Positions 27,856-38,305 are shown, counted from the stretch's first letter. The stretch: DNA of 64,000 nt from Deltaproteobacteria bacterium (GCA_029262515.1 JAJCZH010000002.1:62001-126000); one strand, 5' to 3'. Notes: generated by a model from the sequence alone, not told the origin. Numbers and translations: made by a program.

Positions 27856-29019
27856 TTAAAGAGGGATTTCAATACTGTAGATCGGGTAAGCAATCGGTTC
27901 TCTGTTCTCATAACCGATTGCCTTTTTACGTTTTTCATCGAGAAGGTGGTATCGGATGGTAACGTCCAGTTCCTTTGGAGGGTTATTGTCGTGTTTGAAT
28001 TCAAAGATATACTCTCTCGGCAAGCCGTACGGAAGGCGTGTGTCTTTTAGGTCGATAATAAAGGGTCTCCACAGTATGTATCTTTTCATCTTATAAGTTT
28101 TTTCTTTTATAACCCTGCTCTCCCTGTCGAGCAGCCTCAACTCCAAGGTAAGGTATCTGTCTGGGGTGCCGGTGGGAAGATAATGGGCGGCACCGGTATT
28201 TGTAAGGGTAAAAATAAATTTTGTCCGGTTCTCGTCTTTTTCAATCTCCTTTCTGTACTTAACCTGCAAAGCGCTCCTTACCATCTCAGAGTGGTGTCCG
28301 CCCCTGAAAAGATGTTGTCTTCCTTTCCGCTCTTTTGTTCCCGTTGCCACCGGTCGCCTGATCTCCGGCATGTGGCAGCCAACGCAATTCGGCTCTTGGG
28401 CGCCCTCTTTTATCTCTGCCACGGTTCCGCATGGAGGTATCGAGTAAAATGTGTCCCACCTGTTGCCGGAAACTACATGGCACCTCTGGCAGGGTTTCAT
28501 GCCGGAAGTCATACCGGGGTCAACGGTTACGGGGTGAGGAGCGTCGGTCGTTTCATAGGGCCCTACTATTCTACCCTCTTTTACATGGCAGACGGCGCAG
28601 GTCACGCCCTCATCCCTGAGGTCGGCATCGGAGTTCGGATTAGGTCCTAAAATAGGATCGAATTTGCCCCTGTCCTTGAACCCGAGAACAAGCTCTTTCT
28701 GCTGGTTCTCCAGCGGGGTATGGCAGTTCAGGCATATCTGCTTTGAGTCGTCATAAACAAAGTCTATCTGAAAGTACGGGTCTTCCCATGCCATAGCATG
28801 CATGCTTCCGGACCATTCTTTGTATATCTCTACGTGGCACCTGCCACACTCTTTGGCGCTTATAGATCGCAACCCCTGCGGGATCTCGACATGGATCGGC
28901 CGTTCGAATTTTTCATCCACAACAAATATGTTTATTGGACGAAGAAAACGCCAGGCGAAGAAGGATATTATTAATAACAGGGTGATGGTGAGGGTTTTTT
29001 TGGCGCGGGTATTTTTCAT
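27856..29019 (-). CDS. Membrane-anchored pentahaem c-type cytochrome
   Basis: 387 residues. A hydrophobic N-terminal segment (about 9-26) is likely an uncleaved anchor facing the periplasm. Five CxxCH haem sites: CGRCH (58-62), CLNCH, CAVCH, CQRCH and CVGCH, all in the first 240 residues. The C-terminal third is a beta-sandwich with FIFTLTNTGAAHYLPTG and DRYLTLELRLLDRESRVIKE. The same architecture occurs in the paralogue at 42359-43603. The substrate is unknown; this type carries electrons in periplasmic respiratory or detoxification chains. It stands alone and converges with hemG. Confidence 0.85.
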   Translation of the reverse strand: MKNTRAKKTLTITLLLIISFFAWRFLRPINIFVVDEKFERPIHVEIPQGLRSISAKECGRCHVEIYKEWSGSMHAMAWEDPYFQIDFVYDDSKQICLNCHTPLENQQKELVLGFKDRGKFDPILGPNPNSDADLRDEGVTCAVCHVKEGRIVGPYETTDAPHPVTVDPGMTSGMKPCQRCHVVSGNRWDTFYSIPPCGTVAEIKEGAQEPNCVGCHMPEIRRPVATGTKERKGRQHLFRGGHHSEMVRSALQVKYRKEIEKDENRTKFIFTLTNTGAAHYLPTGTPDRYLTLELRLLDRESRVIKEKTYKMKRYILWRPFIIDLKDTRLPYGLPREYIFEFKHDNNPPKELDVTIRYHLLDEKRKKAIGYENREPIAYPIYSIEIPL

Positions 29020-29078
29020 TTTACACGGGTTTTTGAACTACCTATCTATTTTGATAGCAGAGCCAAGGCCTAACCGGA

Positions 29079-29107
29079 GCTGTATCTGTTGAGGCTGTAT
29101 CTGTTGA
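29079..29107. repeat. Tandem 15-bp duplication upstream of the pentahaem cytochrome
   Basis: GCTGTATCTGTTGA occurs twice in direct tandem (29079-29092 and 29094-29107), about 60-90 bases upstream of the cytochrome start. It may be a replication-slippage scar or a doubled regulatory half-site. Confidence 0.6.
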
Positions 29108-29249
29108 AAATGGAAATGAAAGTAAATAATTCAAGTTGTTACTTTTCACCAGCAGCATACACTCTTTTTATACGGTTCACAATCCTGGAGTAGGTGAAGT
29201 AAGGGGTAACAATCGAACGAAAAGGAGCAGCTACGACACCTGTTGTCGC

Positions 29250-30863
29250 TTATGAAAGTGGCATCACCCCCCCATACTGAATGCCGGTCAAGTACGCCAT
29301 ATCTCTTTTAAAGGTTGTCAGGTTGTCGCCATTAAATTGGTTTAAGTGTGTGTGTCCGCATGCCCGTGCCAATACCTTCATCAGGTCAACCGAGGCGTTA
29401 AAGAAGTTGGCGAGCCTCTTAGCCGATTCTTCAATAACAATTCGTTCTCTCAAACTCTCTTTTTGCGTTGCAATGCCTACGGGACAGTTGTTTGTGTGGC
29501 AAGCCCTCATTCCGAGGCAGCCAATCGCCTGTATGGCCGAGTTGGATAGTGCAATCGCATCGGCTCCGAGAGCCAGCGCCTTGGCAAAGTCCGCCGGCAC
29601 GCGTAACCCGCCCGTAATAACCAGAGTTATCTCTTTATCTGTTTTATCTAAATGCTTTCTAGCTCTGGCGAGCGCTGGAATAGTCGGCACAGAGATATTA
29701 TCTCGAAAGATCAGAGGAGCCGCTCCTGTGCCGCCACCCCGTCCGTCCAAGATAATATAGTCACACCCTATATCGAGTGCCGCATCTATATCTTTCTCTA
29801 TATGCTGCGCAGATAACTTATACCCGACAGGAATGCCTCCAGTCTCTTCTTTGATCATTGCCGCAAACTCTTTAAAGTATTTAAGGTCATCCCAATCCGG
29901 AAATCTTGGCGGAGAGATGGCTGGCTCGCCCTCGTTGAGCCCGCGCACCTGTGCAATCTTTCCTATTACCTTGCTGCCAGGCAGGTGCCCTCCGGTTCCA
30001 GTCTTGGCGCCCTGCCCTCCTTTAAAATGAAAGGCCTGGCACTTCTTTACCTTATCTAGCGAATAACCGAACCGCGCGGAAGCGAGTTCGTAAAAGTACC
30101 GTGAATTTGAAGCCTGTTCTTCTGGCAGCATACCGCCTTCACCGCTGCATATACCGGTTCCGGCCATCTCGGCGCCCATTGCCAGAGCTGTTTTGGCCTC
30201 TTCCGACAGAGCCCCGAAGCTCATGTCTGAAACGAGCAAGGGGATCTTGAGTTTCAATGGTTTTTTGGCTTTGGGCCCAATAACGACTTCTGATCCAACC
30301 TCAACCATATCGAGTTGTGGCAGGGTTGCCAATTGTGCTGTCAGGAATTGAATATCGCCCCACTGGGGTAATTGCTGCCGGGGAACACCCATTGCGGATG
30401 CCGGGCCATGGTAACCGAATCTAGAGAGACCGTCTCTGGATAGTTGCTGAATAAATTTGTAGTGCGGCTCTTCCGCGCCGCCATGCAGGTCTGCATAAAG
30501 ACCCTGATAGGTTTCACGATTATACGCCTGGGGATTGTTGGACTCCCAGGCTGCGATCTCATCTTCATCAACCAGAACTTCGTTATCTTCTATCCAGGAA
30601 TTAAATTTTACCAGCCGTTCTTTATTATTGTAGGAGCTTATACCTGTTTTTATTTGATAGTCCCACCCATGCACGCCGCAGAAAATATCTTCATCCTTAA
30701 CGGTTCCGTCCGACATCAGAGCGCCTCGATGCGCACAACGACCATACAGTACGGAAACGGCATTGTCGTACTTGATAATTACGAGGTCCACGTTGGCAAC
30801 CAATGCATAAGCAGGTTTTCTATCTTCAAGTTCGGAAAAATCTGCAATACTTATTTTATTCAT
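29250..30863 (-). CDS. Rieske domain fused to an FMN glutamate-synthase-like (GltS) domain
   Basis: 537 residues. The N-terminal Rieske [2Fe-2S] domain (about 1-105) has CAHRG and CGVHGWDY, the CxH...CxxH ligand set. After a linker (about 110-150) comes the FMN/[3Fe-4S] synthase domain of glutamate synthase: LLVSDMSFGALSEEAK, GTGICSGEGGMLPEE, FHFKGGQGAKTGTGGHLPG, ILDGRGGGTGAAP and the cluster-binding CHTNNCPVGIATQ. The glutaminase and glutamate-channel parts of GltB are absent, so it is a stand-alone oxidoreductase whose donor electrons may come through the Rieske cluster; substrate unknown. Start ATG at 30861-30863 with GGAG upstream. Confidence 0.88.
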   Translation of the reverse strand: MNKISIADFSELEDRKPAYALVANVDLVIIKYDNAVSVLYGRCAHRGALMSDGTVKDEDIFCGVHGWDYQIKTGISSYNNKERLVKFNSWIEDNEVLVDEDEIAAWESNNPQAYNRETYQGLYADLHGGAEEPHYKFIQQLSRDGLSRFGYHGPASAMGVPRQQLPQWGDIQFLTAQLATLPQLDMVEVGSEVVIGPKAKKPLKLKIPLLVSDMSFGALSEEAKTALAMGAEMAGTGICSGEGGMLPEEQASNSRYFYELASARFGYSLDKVKKCQAFHFKGGQGAKTGTGGHLPGSKVIGKIAQVRGLNEGEPAISPPRFPDWDDLKYFKEFAAMIKEETGGIPVGYKLSAQHIEKDIDAALDIGCDYIILDGRGGGTGAAPLIFRDNISVPTIPALARARKHLDKTDKEITLVITGGLRVPADFAKALALGADAIALSNSAIQAIGCLGMRACHTNNCPVGIATQKESLRERIVIEESAKRLANFFNASVDLMKVLARACGHTHLNQFNGDNLTTFKRDMAYLTGIQYGGVMPLS

Positions 30864-30889
30864 TAAGATCTCCGGTCAGGTTAACAAAA

Positions 30890-30919
30890 TAGATACTAGA
30901 CTTTTATGGCTATTGTCAA
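30890..30919 (-). promoter_or_regulatory. Predicted promoter of the Rieske-GltS gene
   Basis: On the minus strand TTGACA (30914-30919), an 18-base spacer and TATCTA (30890-30895). The -35 is perfect, the -10 is weak. Confidence 0.4.
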
Positions 30920-31091
30920 GTTAGCGTATGCGTTTTAGTCCCGATTGAACGAGTTCGAGACCCTTCTGAGAAGTTACGGGAAGTAGTATTGAAAGTATTG
31001 TGGGTTGGCCGCTCTTGGGAACAGGGTAGAGCAGGAGGTCTGTTAAGTACTCTGATAACGCGGCGGGACTATCTGTTTTTGGTAGTTATGC

Positions 31092-32543
31092 TTATATGCT
31101 ATCAGATACGATAATGCGGTTTCTACCCTCGGCTTTGGCCCGATAGAGCGCCATGTCAGCTGCTGAAGCGAGTGCGTGATGATCTCTCGCCCCTCCCGGA
31201 ACCGTAGTTGCGACTCCAAGACTTATGGTGACGTACTTAGAAATTGTCGATCCGGAATGTTCTATCTCGAGCGACTCTACATTCTGCCTGAGTATTTCAC
31301 CAAGAGTTGTTGCCGCACCTTTATCAGAGCCGGGCAGTATAACCGCAAACTCTTCTCCACCGTAACGCGCAAGCAGGTCGCCGGCCCGAAGCACCGATGT
31401 TTTTAGGGCCTGAGCTACATGGCGAAGGCAGTCGTCTCCGGCTGCGTGCCCATAGGTGTCATTATACGGTTTAAAGTAGTCGATATCTACCATAATGATG
31501 GATAGAGGCGTTTTACTACGCTTCGCGCGATTCCATTCGTTCTTTATGGCCTTCTCATAACTTCTGCGGTTGGCTATGCCGGTTACCTCATCAAGGTGCA
31601 TCAACTCCCTGAATCTATCTTCATTCCTCTTTCGCTCTGTTATGTCCTGAACCGTACCTATTATCTTAAAAGCCTTGCCGGTTTCACTCGAGATCACATT
31701 GCCGACCGCGTGTACCACTTTTTCAGTTCCGTCTTTGCAGCACAGGCGATGTTCGACATCCCAGTTTTCACCACTTTCTACTTCCTTCCGGAATATGGGA
31801 ATATCTGCTCCCCTGTCTTCGGGGTGGACAATCTCAACAAGCGACTCAAAGGTCACTTCTTCTCGGTTTATACCGAAAATCCGTAAAAGTTCGTCGGAGG
31901 CTATTACCTCATAGGTCTCCGAGTCGAGCTTCCAGTGACCGAGGTGTGTAATTTCTTGCGCTATGGCAAGATCTCTCTTACTCTCCATAAGCGACCGGTT
32001 GGCCTGCATAAGCTCTTCGGTCCGCTTTTCCACAATCTGCTCGAGCTCATCATACGTCTTCTGAAGTGTCTCTTCCGCTCTTTTACGCCTGGTGATGTCC
32101 CGGGCTACGGCAACCATATACCGGTTATTATGGTTGTGTGTGAACTTAACGCTTATCTCTGCAGGGAAGGTTGAGCCGCCTTTACGCTTGTGAACTCCCT
32201 CCAGGACCATACCGTTCGCGTTACGTACTGCTTTCGTATGTTTTTTCCACGAAAAATTATCCGGCAGGATAGCTTCAATATCAGTAACTCTCTTTTCCAA
32301 AAGCTCATCGCGGTCGTATCCCAAGTTGCTGCACGCCATGTCATTGACCAGTAGAAACCGGCCGGTCTCAGGGTCAATAAGAAACATTGCGTCATTTGTG
32401 TATTCAATTAAATCGATGAATGGCGCTAAATCCAGATCCGGGAGACAGGGCTCTGCCTTTGCCTTCTTCAACCGGGAAACCTTATCGCGGAGCTCTGCGA
32501 GTTCACCTATGTGTTCATTTTTTGTCTTGCTCTCATCGTTCAT
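31092..32543 (-). CDS. Soluble diguanylate cyclase with two PAS domains
   Basis: 483 residues, no membrane segment. PAS 1 (about 45-150, FIDLIEYTNDAMFLIDPETG ending in VARDITRRKRAEE), a coiled coil (about 155-200), PAS 2 (about 205-320, ending in GTVQDITERKRNE), then a GGDEF domain (about 320-480) with active site GGEEF (near residue 395), the inhibitory-site motif RAGD five residues before it, and the substrate segment DIDYFKPYNDTYGHAAGD. It should make cyclic di-GMP in response to a small molecule or redox signal. No EAL domain, so synthesis only. Single-gene unit. Confidence 0.93.
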   Translation of the reverse strand: MNDESKTKNEHIGELAELRDKVSRLKKAKAEPCLPDLDLAPFIDLIEYTNDAMFLIDPETGRFLLVNDMACSNLGYDRDELLEKRVTDIEAILPDNFSWKKHTKAVRNANGMVLEGVHKRKGGSTFPAEISVKFTHNHNNRYMVAVARDITRRKRAEETLQKTYDELEQIVEKRTEELMQANRSLMESKRDLAIAQEITHLGHWKLDSETYEVIASDELLRIFGINREEVTFESLVEIVHPEDRGADIPIFRKEVESGENWDVEHRLCCKDGTEKVVHAVGNVISSETGKAFKIIGTVQDITERKRNEDRFRELMHLDEVTGIANRRSYEKAIKNEWNRAKRSKTPLSIIMVDIDYFKPYNDTYGHAAGDDCLRHVAQALKTSVLRAGDLLARYGGEEFAVILPGSDKGAATTLGEILRQNVESLEIEHSGSTISKYVTISLGVATTVPGGARDHHALASAADMALYRAKAEGRNRIIVSDSI

Positions 32544-32780
32544 TTTATGACCGCATTAAGAACTATTATACAGAAGTAGGTGTTTGGTAGATATTTATTA
32601 ACTTAAGCTATTATGAATTACCAATTCTAACAAGAAATATTGAAATGTCAAGGTTGCTTTGCCCTTCTATTTAAAGAATCACTTTTATATATAAGACCCA
32701 TGAAGTAACACTTGAAAGAGTATGGCACTTAAAAGTCCCGTATCCTTGCTCAACTACTAAGCCCTGTTTGAGTGCACAGG

Positions 32781-32826
32781 AAAAAAAAGGGGAATAGCCT
32801 GTGATATTCCCTTTTTGACAAATCGT
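32781..32826 (-). repeat. Degenerate second copy of the tRNA-Leu 3' end plus terminator
   Basis: The bases 32785-32826 repeat, with a few changes, the hairpin and tail found at 32940-32986: an A-run, GGGAATAGC, a loop, TATTCCCTTTTTGACAAAT, then CGTGCCGA against GGTGCCGA at the tRNA 3' end. Only about 7 bases of tRNA body are copied. The segment between the copies (32827-32937) shows no gene. Confidence 0.6.
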
Positions 32827-32937
32827 GCCGACTCGCTACGGCCCCGGCTCTTGTCGCTTCCGCTTACGCCCGTGTGGACTTTTCTTCGCTATATGCTCAG
32901 CGTTCTATGAGCGTTCTATTCCATAAACAAAACAGGT

Positions 32938-32970
32938 AAAAAAAGGGAATAGCATAAGCTATTCCCTTTT
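32938..32970 (-). terminator. Rho-independent terminator of the glycolytic-secG-tRNA-Leu unit
   Basis: On the minus strand a 13-bp stem (32941-32953 with 32958-32970), tetraloop, and a run of seven T. It follows tRNA-Leu by 7 bases. Confidence 0.88.
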
Positions 32971-32976
32971 GACAAA

Positions 32977-33061
32977 TGGTGCCGAAGGGGGGATTCGAAC
33001 CCCCACGAGTCTCCCCACCACCCCCTCAAGATGGCGTGTCTACCAGTTCCACCACTTCGGC
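32977..33061 (-). tRNA. tRNA-Leu (anticodon GAG)
   Basis: 85 bases including CCA. Acceptor GCCGAAG pairs with CTTCGGC, discriminator A. Anticodon stem CCATC/GGTGG holds loop TTGAGGG, giving GAG. Long variable arm and T arm with TTCGAAT. It lies after secG, a widespread arrangement. Confidence 0.95.
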
Positions 33062-33134
33062 ATATTCAACTGTTGTATGCTTGCTGCCGAGTGAACCAGG
33101 CAGGTCTTTAGCTTCTTCTTTCTAATAGCTAATC

Positions 33135-33527
33135 TTACTTCTGTCCACCAGTTTTATCCGCTTCTTTGGCCTCTACTGGTGCGGCGGCCTCTTCGCTCTT
33201 CATGCTGTCTGCGGCAGGCTCTGCCTTTGGCTCTTCAATAGGAGCGGGCGCCGGCGTGCTTACGGCAGGCGTTTCCGACATAATAGAGGACGTACCCGCC
33301 TTCTTTGAAAGTATGGTCAGGTAGATAGAGGTAACCATAAAGATAATTGCGCAGATTGCGGTTATCTTGGTCAGCAGGGATGTTGGCCCGGAACTGCCAA
33401 AGAGTGCCTGGGAGCCCCCGCCACCGAAGGTGGAGCCGATTGCCGCGCCCTTGCCGGTCTGTAAAAGTACCATGGCGATAATAAGGAAGCAGACCAGTAT
33501 GTGTAGTATTACGATTGCTGTAGCCAT
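33135..33527 (-). CDS. secG: Preprotein translocase subunit SecG
   Basis: 130 residues. Part of the SecYEG channel. Two membrane helices (about 3-22 and 52-74) around the conserved loop LLQTGKGAAIGSTFGGGGSQALFGSSG. The C-terminal 50 residues are Pro/Ala/Glu-rich (VSTPAPAPIEEPKAEPAA), a low-complexity extension absent from short SecG proteins. Co-oriented behind tpiA. Confidence 0.94.
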   Translation of the reverse strand: MATAIVILHILVCFLIIAMVLLQTGKGAAIGSTFGGGGSQALFGSSGPTSLLTKITAICAIIFMVTSIYLTILSKKAGTSSIMSETPAVSTPAPAPIEEPKAEPAADSMKSEEAAAPVEAKEADKTGGQK

Positions 33528-33697
33528 ACTCTGTTCAACTCGAAGTTCATTGTTTTTGTGTTTGCGGGTTCAGTTTCTATCGAACCCGCTGAATGTGGTG
33601 CGTCAGAATTAAATATTTTACTTAATTGGATGAGAAATGCAAGGAAAAAGAGTAGCAGGTTCTATATTTTTGGCAGGAAGGAGTTGTGTACCTGTTT

Positions 33698-34456
33698 TTA
33701 GACCGATTCAAACTGGACAATTCTGGCAAAGTCTTCGGCATTAAGGCTCGCCCCGCCTACCAGCGCACCGTCAATATTGGGTTGAGCCATAAGGCTGTCT
33801 ATGTTGTCAGGTTTTACGCTTCCTCCGTAAATTATACGGATCTTTTTTGCCGCAGCAGTATCATAATCTTCATAGAGCAACTCTCTAATAGAGTTATGTA
33901 CCTCTTCGGCAGTCTCCGGCGTGGCGCTTTTTCCCGTACCGATAGCCCAGATCGGCTCATAGGCGATGGTAAGCTCTTTTAGCGACCCTGTTTTGAGTCC
34001 TGCCAGCGCCCTCATTATCTGCCCTTTTACCTTGCCGAGCGTGCTGTTCGACTCTTTCTCTTCGAGTGTTTCACCAACACAGATAATCGGTTTAAGCCCT
34101 GCCTTTAAAGCCGCATGCGCTTTTTTGTTTACCCTGTCGTCCGTATCGCCAAAGAGTGCGCGCCTCTCCGAATGGCCGATTATGACGTAACTGCACCCGA
34201 TTGCCCGGAGCATTTCTGCAGAGATCTCCCCGGTATATGCGCCGTTCTCTTTCCAGAAGACATTCTGTCCGGCAAGCTGTATGCTGCTGCCCGCTATTAG
34301 CTGGTTCAGGTGGTGTATAGAGGTAGAGGGCGGAGCGATCACGACGTCTACGCTGTCTATAGATTTTATAAGCTCGCGTAACTTTATTACGAGGCTAGCA
34401 CCCTCGTGAATTGTGGTGTTCATCTTCCAGTTGCCGGCTATAAGGGGTTTTTGCAT
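33698..34456 (-). CDS. tpiA: Triosephosphate isomerase
   Basis: 252 residues. Interconverts dihydroxyacetone phosphate and glyceraldehyde 3-phosphate. Lys in IAGNWKMNTT, His in IIGHSERR, catalytic Glu in AYEPIWAIGTGKSATPE, and the phosphate loop in IIYGGSVKPDN. Start ATG with AAGGAGAC upstream. Third gene of gap-pgk-tpiA-secG. Confidence 0.97.
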   Translation of the reverse strand: MQKPLIAGNWKMNTTIHEGASLVIKLRELIKSIDSVDVVIAPPSTSIHHLNQLIAGSSIQLAGQNVFWKENGAYTGEISAEMLRAIGCSYVIIGHSERRALFGDTDDRVNKKAHAALKAGLKPIICVGETLEEKESNSTLGKVKGQIMRALAGLKTGSLKELTIAYEPIWAIGTGKSATPETAEEVHNSIRELLYEDYDTAAAKKIRIIYGGSVKPDNIDSLMAQPNIDGALVGGASLNAEDFARIVQFESV

Positions 34457-34569
34457 GCTTGTCTCCTTGGGAGGAAGTAAACGTTTGTGGTCGGCTTTTG
34501 CTGCGGTCTGTTTTTGGCGCCGGTTCCGGCCAGCTTCATACTAAAGAAGGCATTATTAGTATATACCTT

Positions 34570-35778
34570 TTATACCGACTCTTGATGCTTGTTCTGCCTG
34601 AGTGCGGCAATGCCTGGCAGATCGTTATTCTCCAATATCTCCAGAAATGCGCCTCCTCCTGTTGATATGTAGCTCATCTTGGCAAATTCGCTCGCGCGGT
34701 GCACGGCTACGTCGGTATCTCCTCCGCCGATTATGGTCAGGGCGTAAGAGTTGGCTACGCTCGATACTAGAGCGAACGTACCGCGGCTGAAGGCGTCGAT
34801 TTCAAAGACCCCCATGGGGCCGTTCCATATTATCGTCTTGGCGTTTGCAATGGCCTCGGTAAAGAGTGTGACCGTTGCGGGGCCTATGTCGAGGGCCATC
34901 CAGTCCTTCGGAATCTCCTGGGAAGTGACTACCTTTGTCTCTGCCTCTGCGCTAAACTTGTCGGCAACTACGAAATCGACCGGCATGTAGAGCTTTATGC
35001 CTTTTTCCTTTGCAATCTGTATTACCTCGCGCGCGGCCTCGAGGGCTGAATCCTCGGCAAAAGACTTCCCGATCTCTTCGCCCATTGCCTTGAAGAAGGT
35101 CATTGCCATACCGCCACCGATTATGAGCTTGTCTACCCTGTCGCAGAGGCTGGAGAGAACACCCACCTTGTCAGAGACCTTCTTGCCCCCGATTATGGCC
35201 ACAAAAGGCCTCACCGGCTTATCCATAGCCATAGTGAAGTACGAAAGCTCTTTTTTCATAAGGAGTCCCGCACCGAACTCGTCGACATACTGCGTGACGG
35301 CAACATTAGACGCGTGCGCCCTGTGGGCGGTTGCAAAGGCGTCATTTATGTAGACATCTGCCAAAGAGGCGAGCTTTCGACCGAATTCCGGGTCGTTCTT
35401 TCTCTCTTCGGCATGGAACCGAAGGTTTTCTAGCAATACAACCGTTCCGGGCTTCATTTCTTTAACTATCCGCTCGGTCTCCTTTCCAACGCAGTCGGGG
35501 GCGAGCTGGACCTCTTTTTCAAGAAGCCTGCCGAGTCGTTTTGCCACTGGAGCAAGGCTCATAGCAGGCACGTGAGTTCCTTTGGGGCGGCCTAGGTGGG
35601 AGATCAGGATTACCCGCGCATTCTCATCAAGGGCGTAGTTGATCGTCGGCAGAACGCTCCTAATGCGTGTATCGTCGGTTATCTGGTTACGTTCGTCGAG
35701 CGGTACATTGAAGTCCACCCTGATAAGGACACTCTTGTTGCTGATATCGATTTCATCGATGTACCTTATGCCTTCCAC
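34570..35778 (-). CDS. pgk: Phosphoglycerate kinase
   Basis: About 402 residues. Transfers phosphate from 1,3-bisphosphoglycerate to ADP. The N-terminal SVLIRVDFNVPLDERNQITD and ISHLGRPKG bind 3-phosphoglycerate; IIGGGDTDVAV near the C-terminus is the nucleotide end. The open frame reaches back to 35895, but the GTG at 35776-35778 (VEGIRYIDEID) is chosen because GAGG lies 7-8 bases upstream and the result fits the family length. Follows gap at 156 bases. Confidence 0.96.
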   Translation of the reverse strand: MEGIRYIDEIDISNKSVLIRVDFNVPLDERNQITDDTRIRSVLPTINYALDENARVILISHLGRPKGTHVPAMSLAPVAKRLGRLLEKEVQLAPDCVGKETERIVKEMKPGTVVLLENLRFHAEERKNDPEFGRKLASLADVYINDAFATAHRAHASNVAVTQYVDEFGAGLLMKKELSYFTMAMDKPVRPFVAIIGGKKVSDKVGVLSSLCDRVDKLIIGGGMAMTFFKAMGEEIGKSFAEDSALEAAREVIQIAKEKGIKLYMPVDFVVADKFSAEAETKVVTSQEIPKDWMALDIGPATVTLFTEAIANAKTIIWNGPMGVFEIDAFSRGTFALVSSVANSYALTIIGGGDTDVAVHRASEFAKMSYISTGGGAFLEILENNDLPGIAALRQNKHQESV

Positions 35779-35934
35779 TCTTACTACCTCGTTATTCTTC
35801 GTACGATTATTGAGCCGTTTATCGAGATGACGTAGCCGGATATACCCACTCTCGAAAGAATCGTAATACATATAAGAGCCATGGAAAAACCGCACAGCGC
35901 AAGTACTGTTGGGCCCGGCAAGAAGCCCTCTGCT

Positions 35935-37041
<1,107 letters not shown>

Positions 37042-37094
37042 CTACTGTTTTTCCGGCACTTTATATCGATTTGTTCATAAAAAAAGGCAGATTT

Positions 37095-37484
37095 TCAAGT
37101 CTTTATATTGTAATTTAAAACCAGTTCATCTCCGGGCACCCCTCTAATACCCCAGTTAGCCATCGAAGTTTCGAAAATAATTATTTCGATATCTTTCGTC
37201 TTAATGCCTGCATTTTCTTCGGTTTTCGCATATATTAACTTGATCAGTTTTTTCTTTGTTTCCGGCGAACGGCCTTCGAATATGGAAAGTTCGATTATTA
37301 TATACTGCTCGCTTCTGTCTTGAGGGTAGAGGAAGTCCTCGGGGTCGAGCATAATATAGCGATGAAATCTCTTGTCGCGAGGCAGGCCGAAAGCCTCTAT
37401 CAGTGAATCGTGAATAGCCGTTGACAGGGTTTCACGTTTTGCTAAGAGCGTGCTTCTCAGTCCGTATACTTTTACTTGCGCCAT
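37095..37484 (-). CDS. Tautomerase-superfamily protein lacking the N-terminal catalytic proline
   Basis: 129 residues. KVYGLRSTLLAKRETLSTAI, then LIEAFGLPRDKRFHRYIMLD, IIIELSIFEGRSPETKKKLI and ETSMANWGIRGVPGDE follow the pattern of long 4-oxalocrotonate-tautomerase relatives (Tautomerase_2/3 type). In active members residue 2 is Pro, which becomes the N-terminal base; here the sequence begins M-A-Q, so that base is missing. The start fixed by the family alignment leaves no room for an earlier Pro. The enzyme may be inactive as a tautomerase or do something else. Monocistronic, between aroD and gap. Confidence 0.72.
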   Translation of the reverse strand: MAQVKVYGLRSTLLAKRETLSTAIHDSLIEAFGLPRDKRFHRYIMLDPEDFLYPQDRSEQYIIIELSIFEGRSPETKKKLIKLIYAKTEENAGIKTKDIEIIIFETSMANWGIRGVPGDELVLNYNIKT

Positions 37485-37594
37485 TTTCGTCTTTAAATAT
37501 ACCCGAAGGTCAAAACTTAAGCCGACGCCTTCGGCATATACCCGTGCGAGCCGTTTCTTCGTCTCCAGCTTTATAGTCCTGGTAAAGGGGCCGG

Positions 37595-38305
37595 TCAGTA
37601 TCCATAGAGTTTGAACTGTTCCTTTATCCGAGCTACCGGCATCTGCCCAGGTGCGCTGCTTCTGGTTATAGATCCGTAGGTGGTAAGAGAGCCGAGCATA
37701 GGGAAGAAGATCCTTGAGCAGGCTCCGTACTTGCCCATTGCGACTATAATCAGATCCTTGTTCTCCAGCAGTAGCCTTGTAAGTACCTTAAGGTCTTTGG
37801 GCTCTGTAGCCATTGTTGCAATTTTTATAATGTCCGCGCCTTTGGAGCGGGCGCTTGTTATTATTTTATTCAGTTTAGCATGCGCAGGTGTTTTGATGAA
37901 GTTGTGGTACGATACGATTATCTGAGAACCGGTTTCTCGTGCTGTTTTGATTACAGAGTCGAGTATGGTACGAGAGCTGAGTTCTATATCGATTATATCG
38001 GAAAAAGGGGTGAGTAGAGTGAATAGTTCAGCCCGCTCACTCTCTGAAAAGTTATTTTCACCACCCTCTTTTTGGCTTCTGACAGTAAGAATAATAGGTC
38101 GGTTTTTTAGTGCCTTATAACCCCTAAGCCTGCGTGCCGCTCCTACTACGTCCTCTTTACTTACTTCCTTGAAGGTATCAGCCCTGAATTCAAAGCCGTT
38201 TGCGCCTGCCGATACTGCGCTTCGTACTGCTCTGCTGTCCACCGAGCCCATGATTACGGCCGAAATATGGGAGGTTGGGCCGGCTTGTAGGCGAGGCTTT
38301 TTCAT
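37595..38305 (-). CDS. aroD: 3-dehydroquinate dehydratase, type I
   Basis: 236 residues. Third step of the shikimate pathway through a Schiff base. GANGFEFRADTF at strand 2 (substrate binding), the His in IIVSYHNFIKTP, the Schiff-base Lys in GADIIKIATMA, and GSITRSSAPGQMP near the C-terminus. No other aro gene is beside it. Start ATG at 38303-38305 (MKKPRLQ). Confidence 0.92.
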   Translation of the reverse strand: MKKPRLQAGPTSHISAVIMGSVDSRAVRSAVSAGANGFEFRADTFKEVSKEDVVGAARRLRGYKALKNRPIILTVRSQKEGGENNFSESERAELFTLLTPFSDIIDIELSSRTILDSVIKTARETGSQIIVSYHNFIKTPAHAKLNKIITSARSKGADIIKIATMATEPKDLKVLTRLLLENKDLIIVAMGKYGACSRIFFPMLGSLTTYGSITRSSAPGQMPVARIKEQFKLYGY

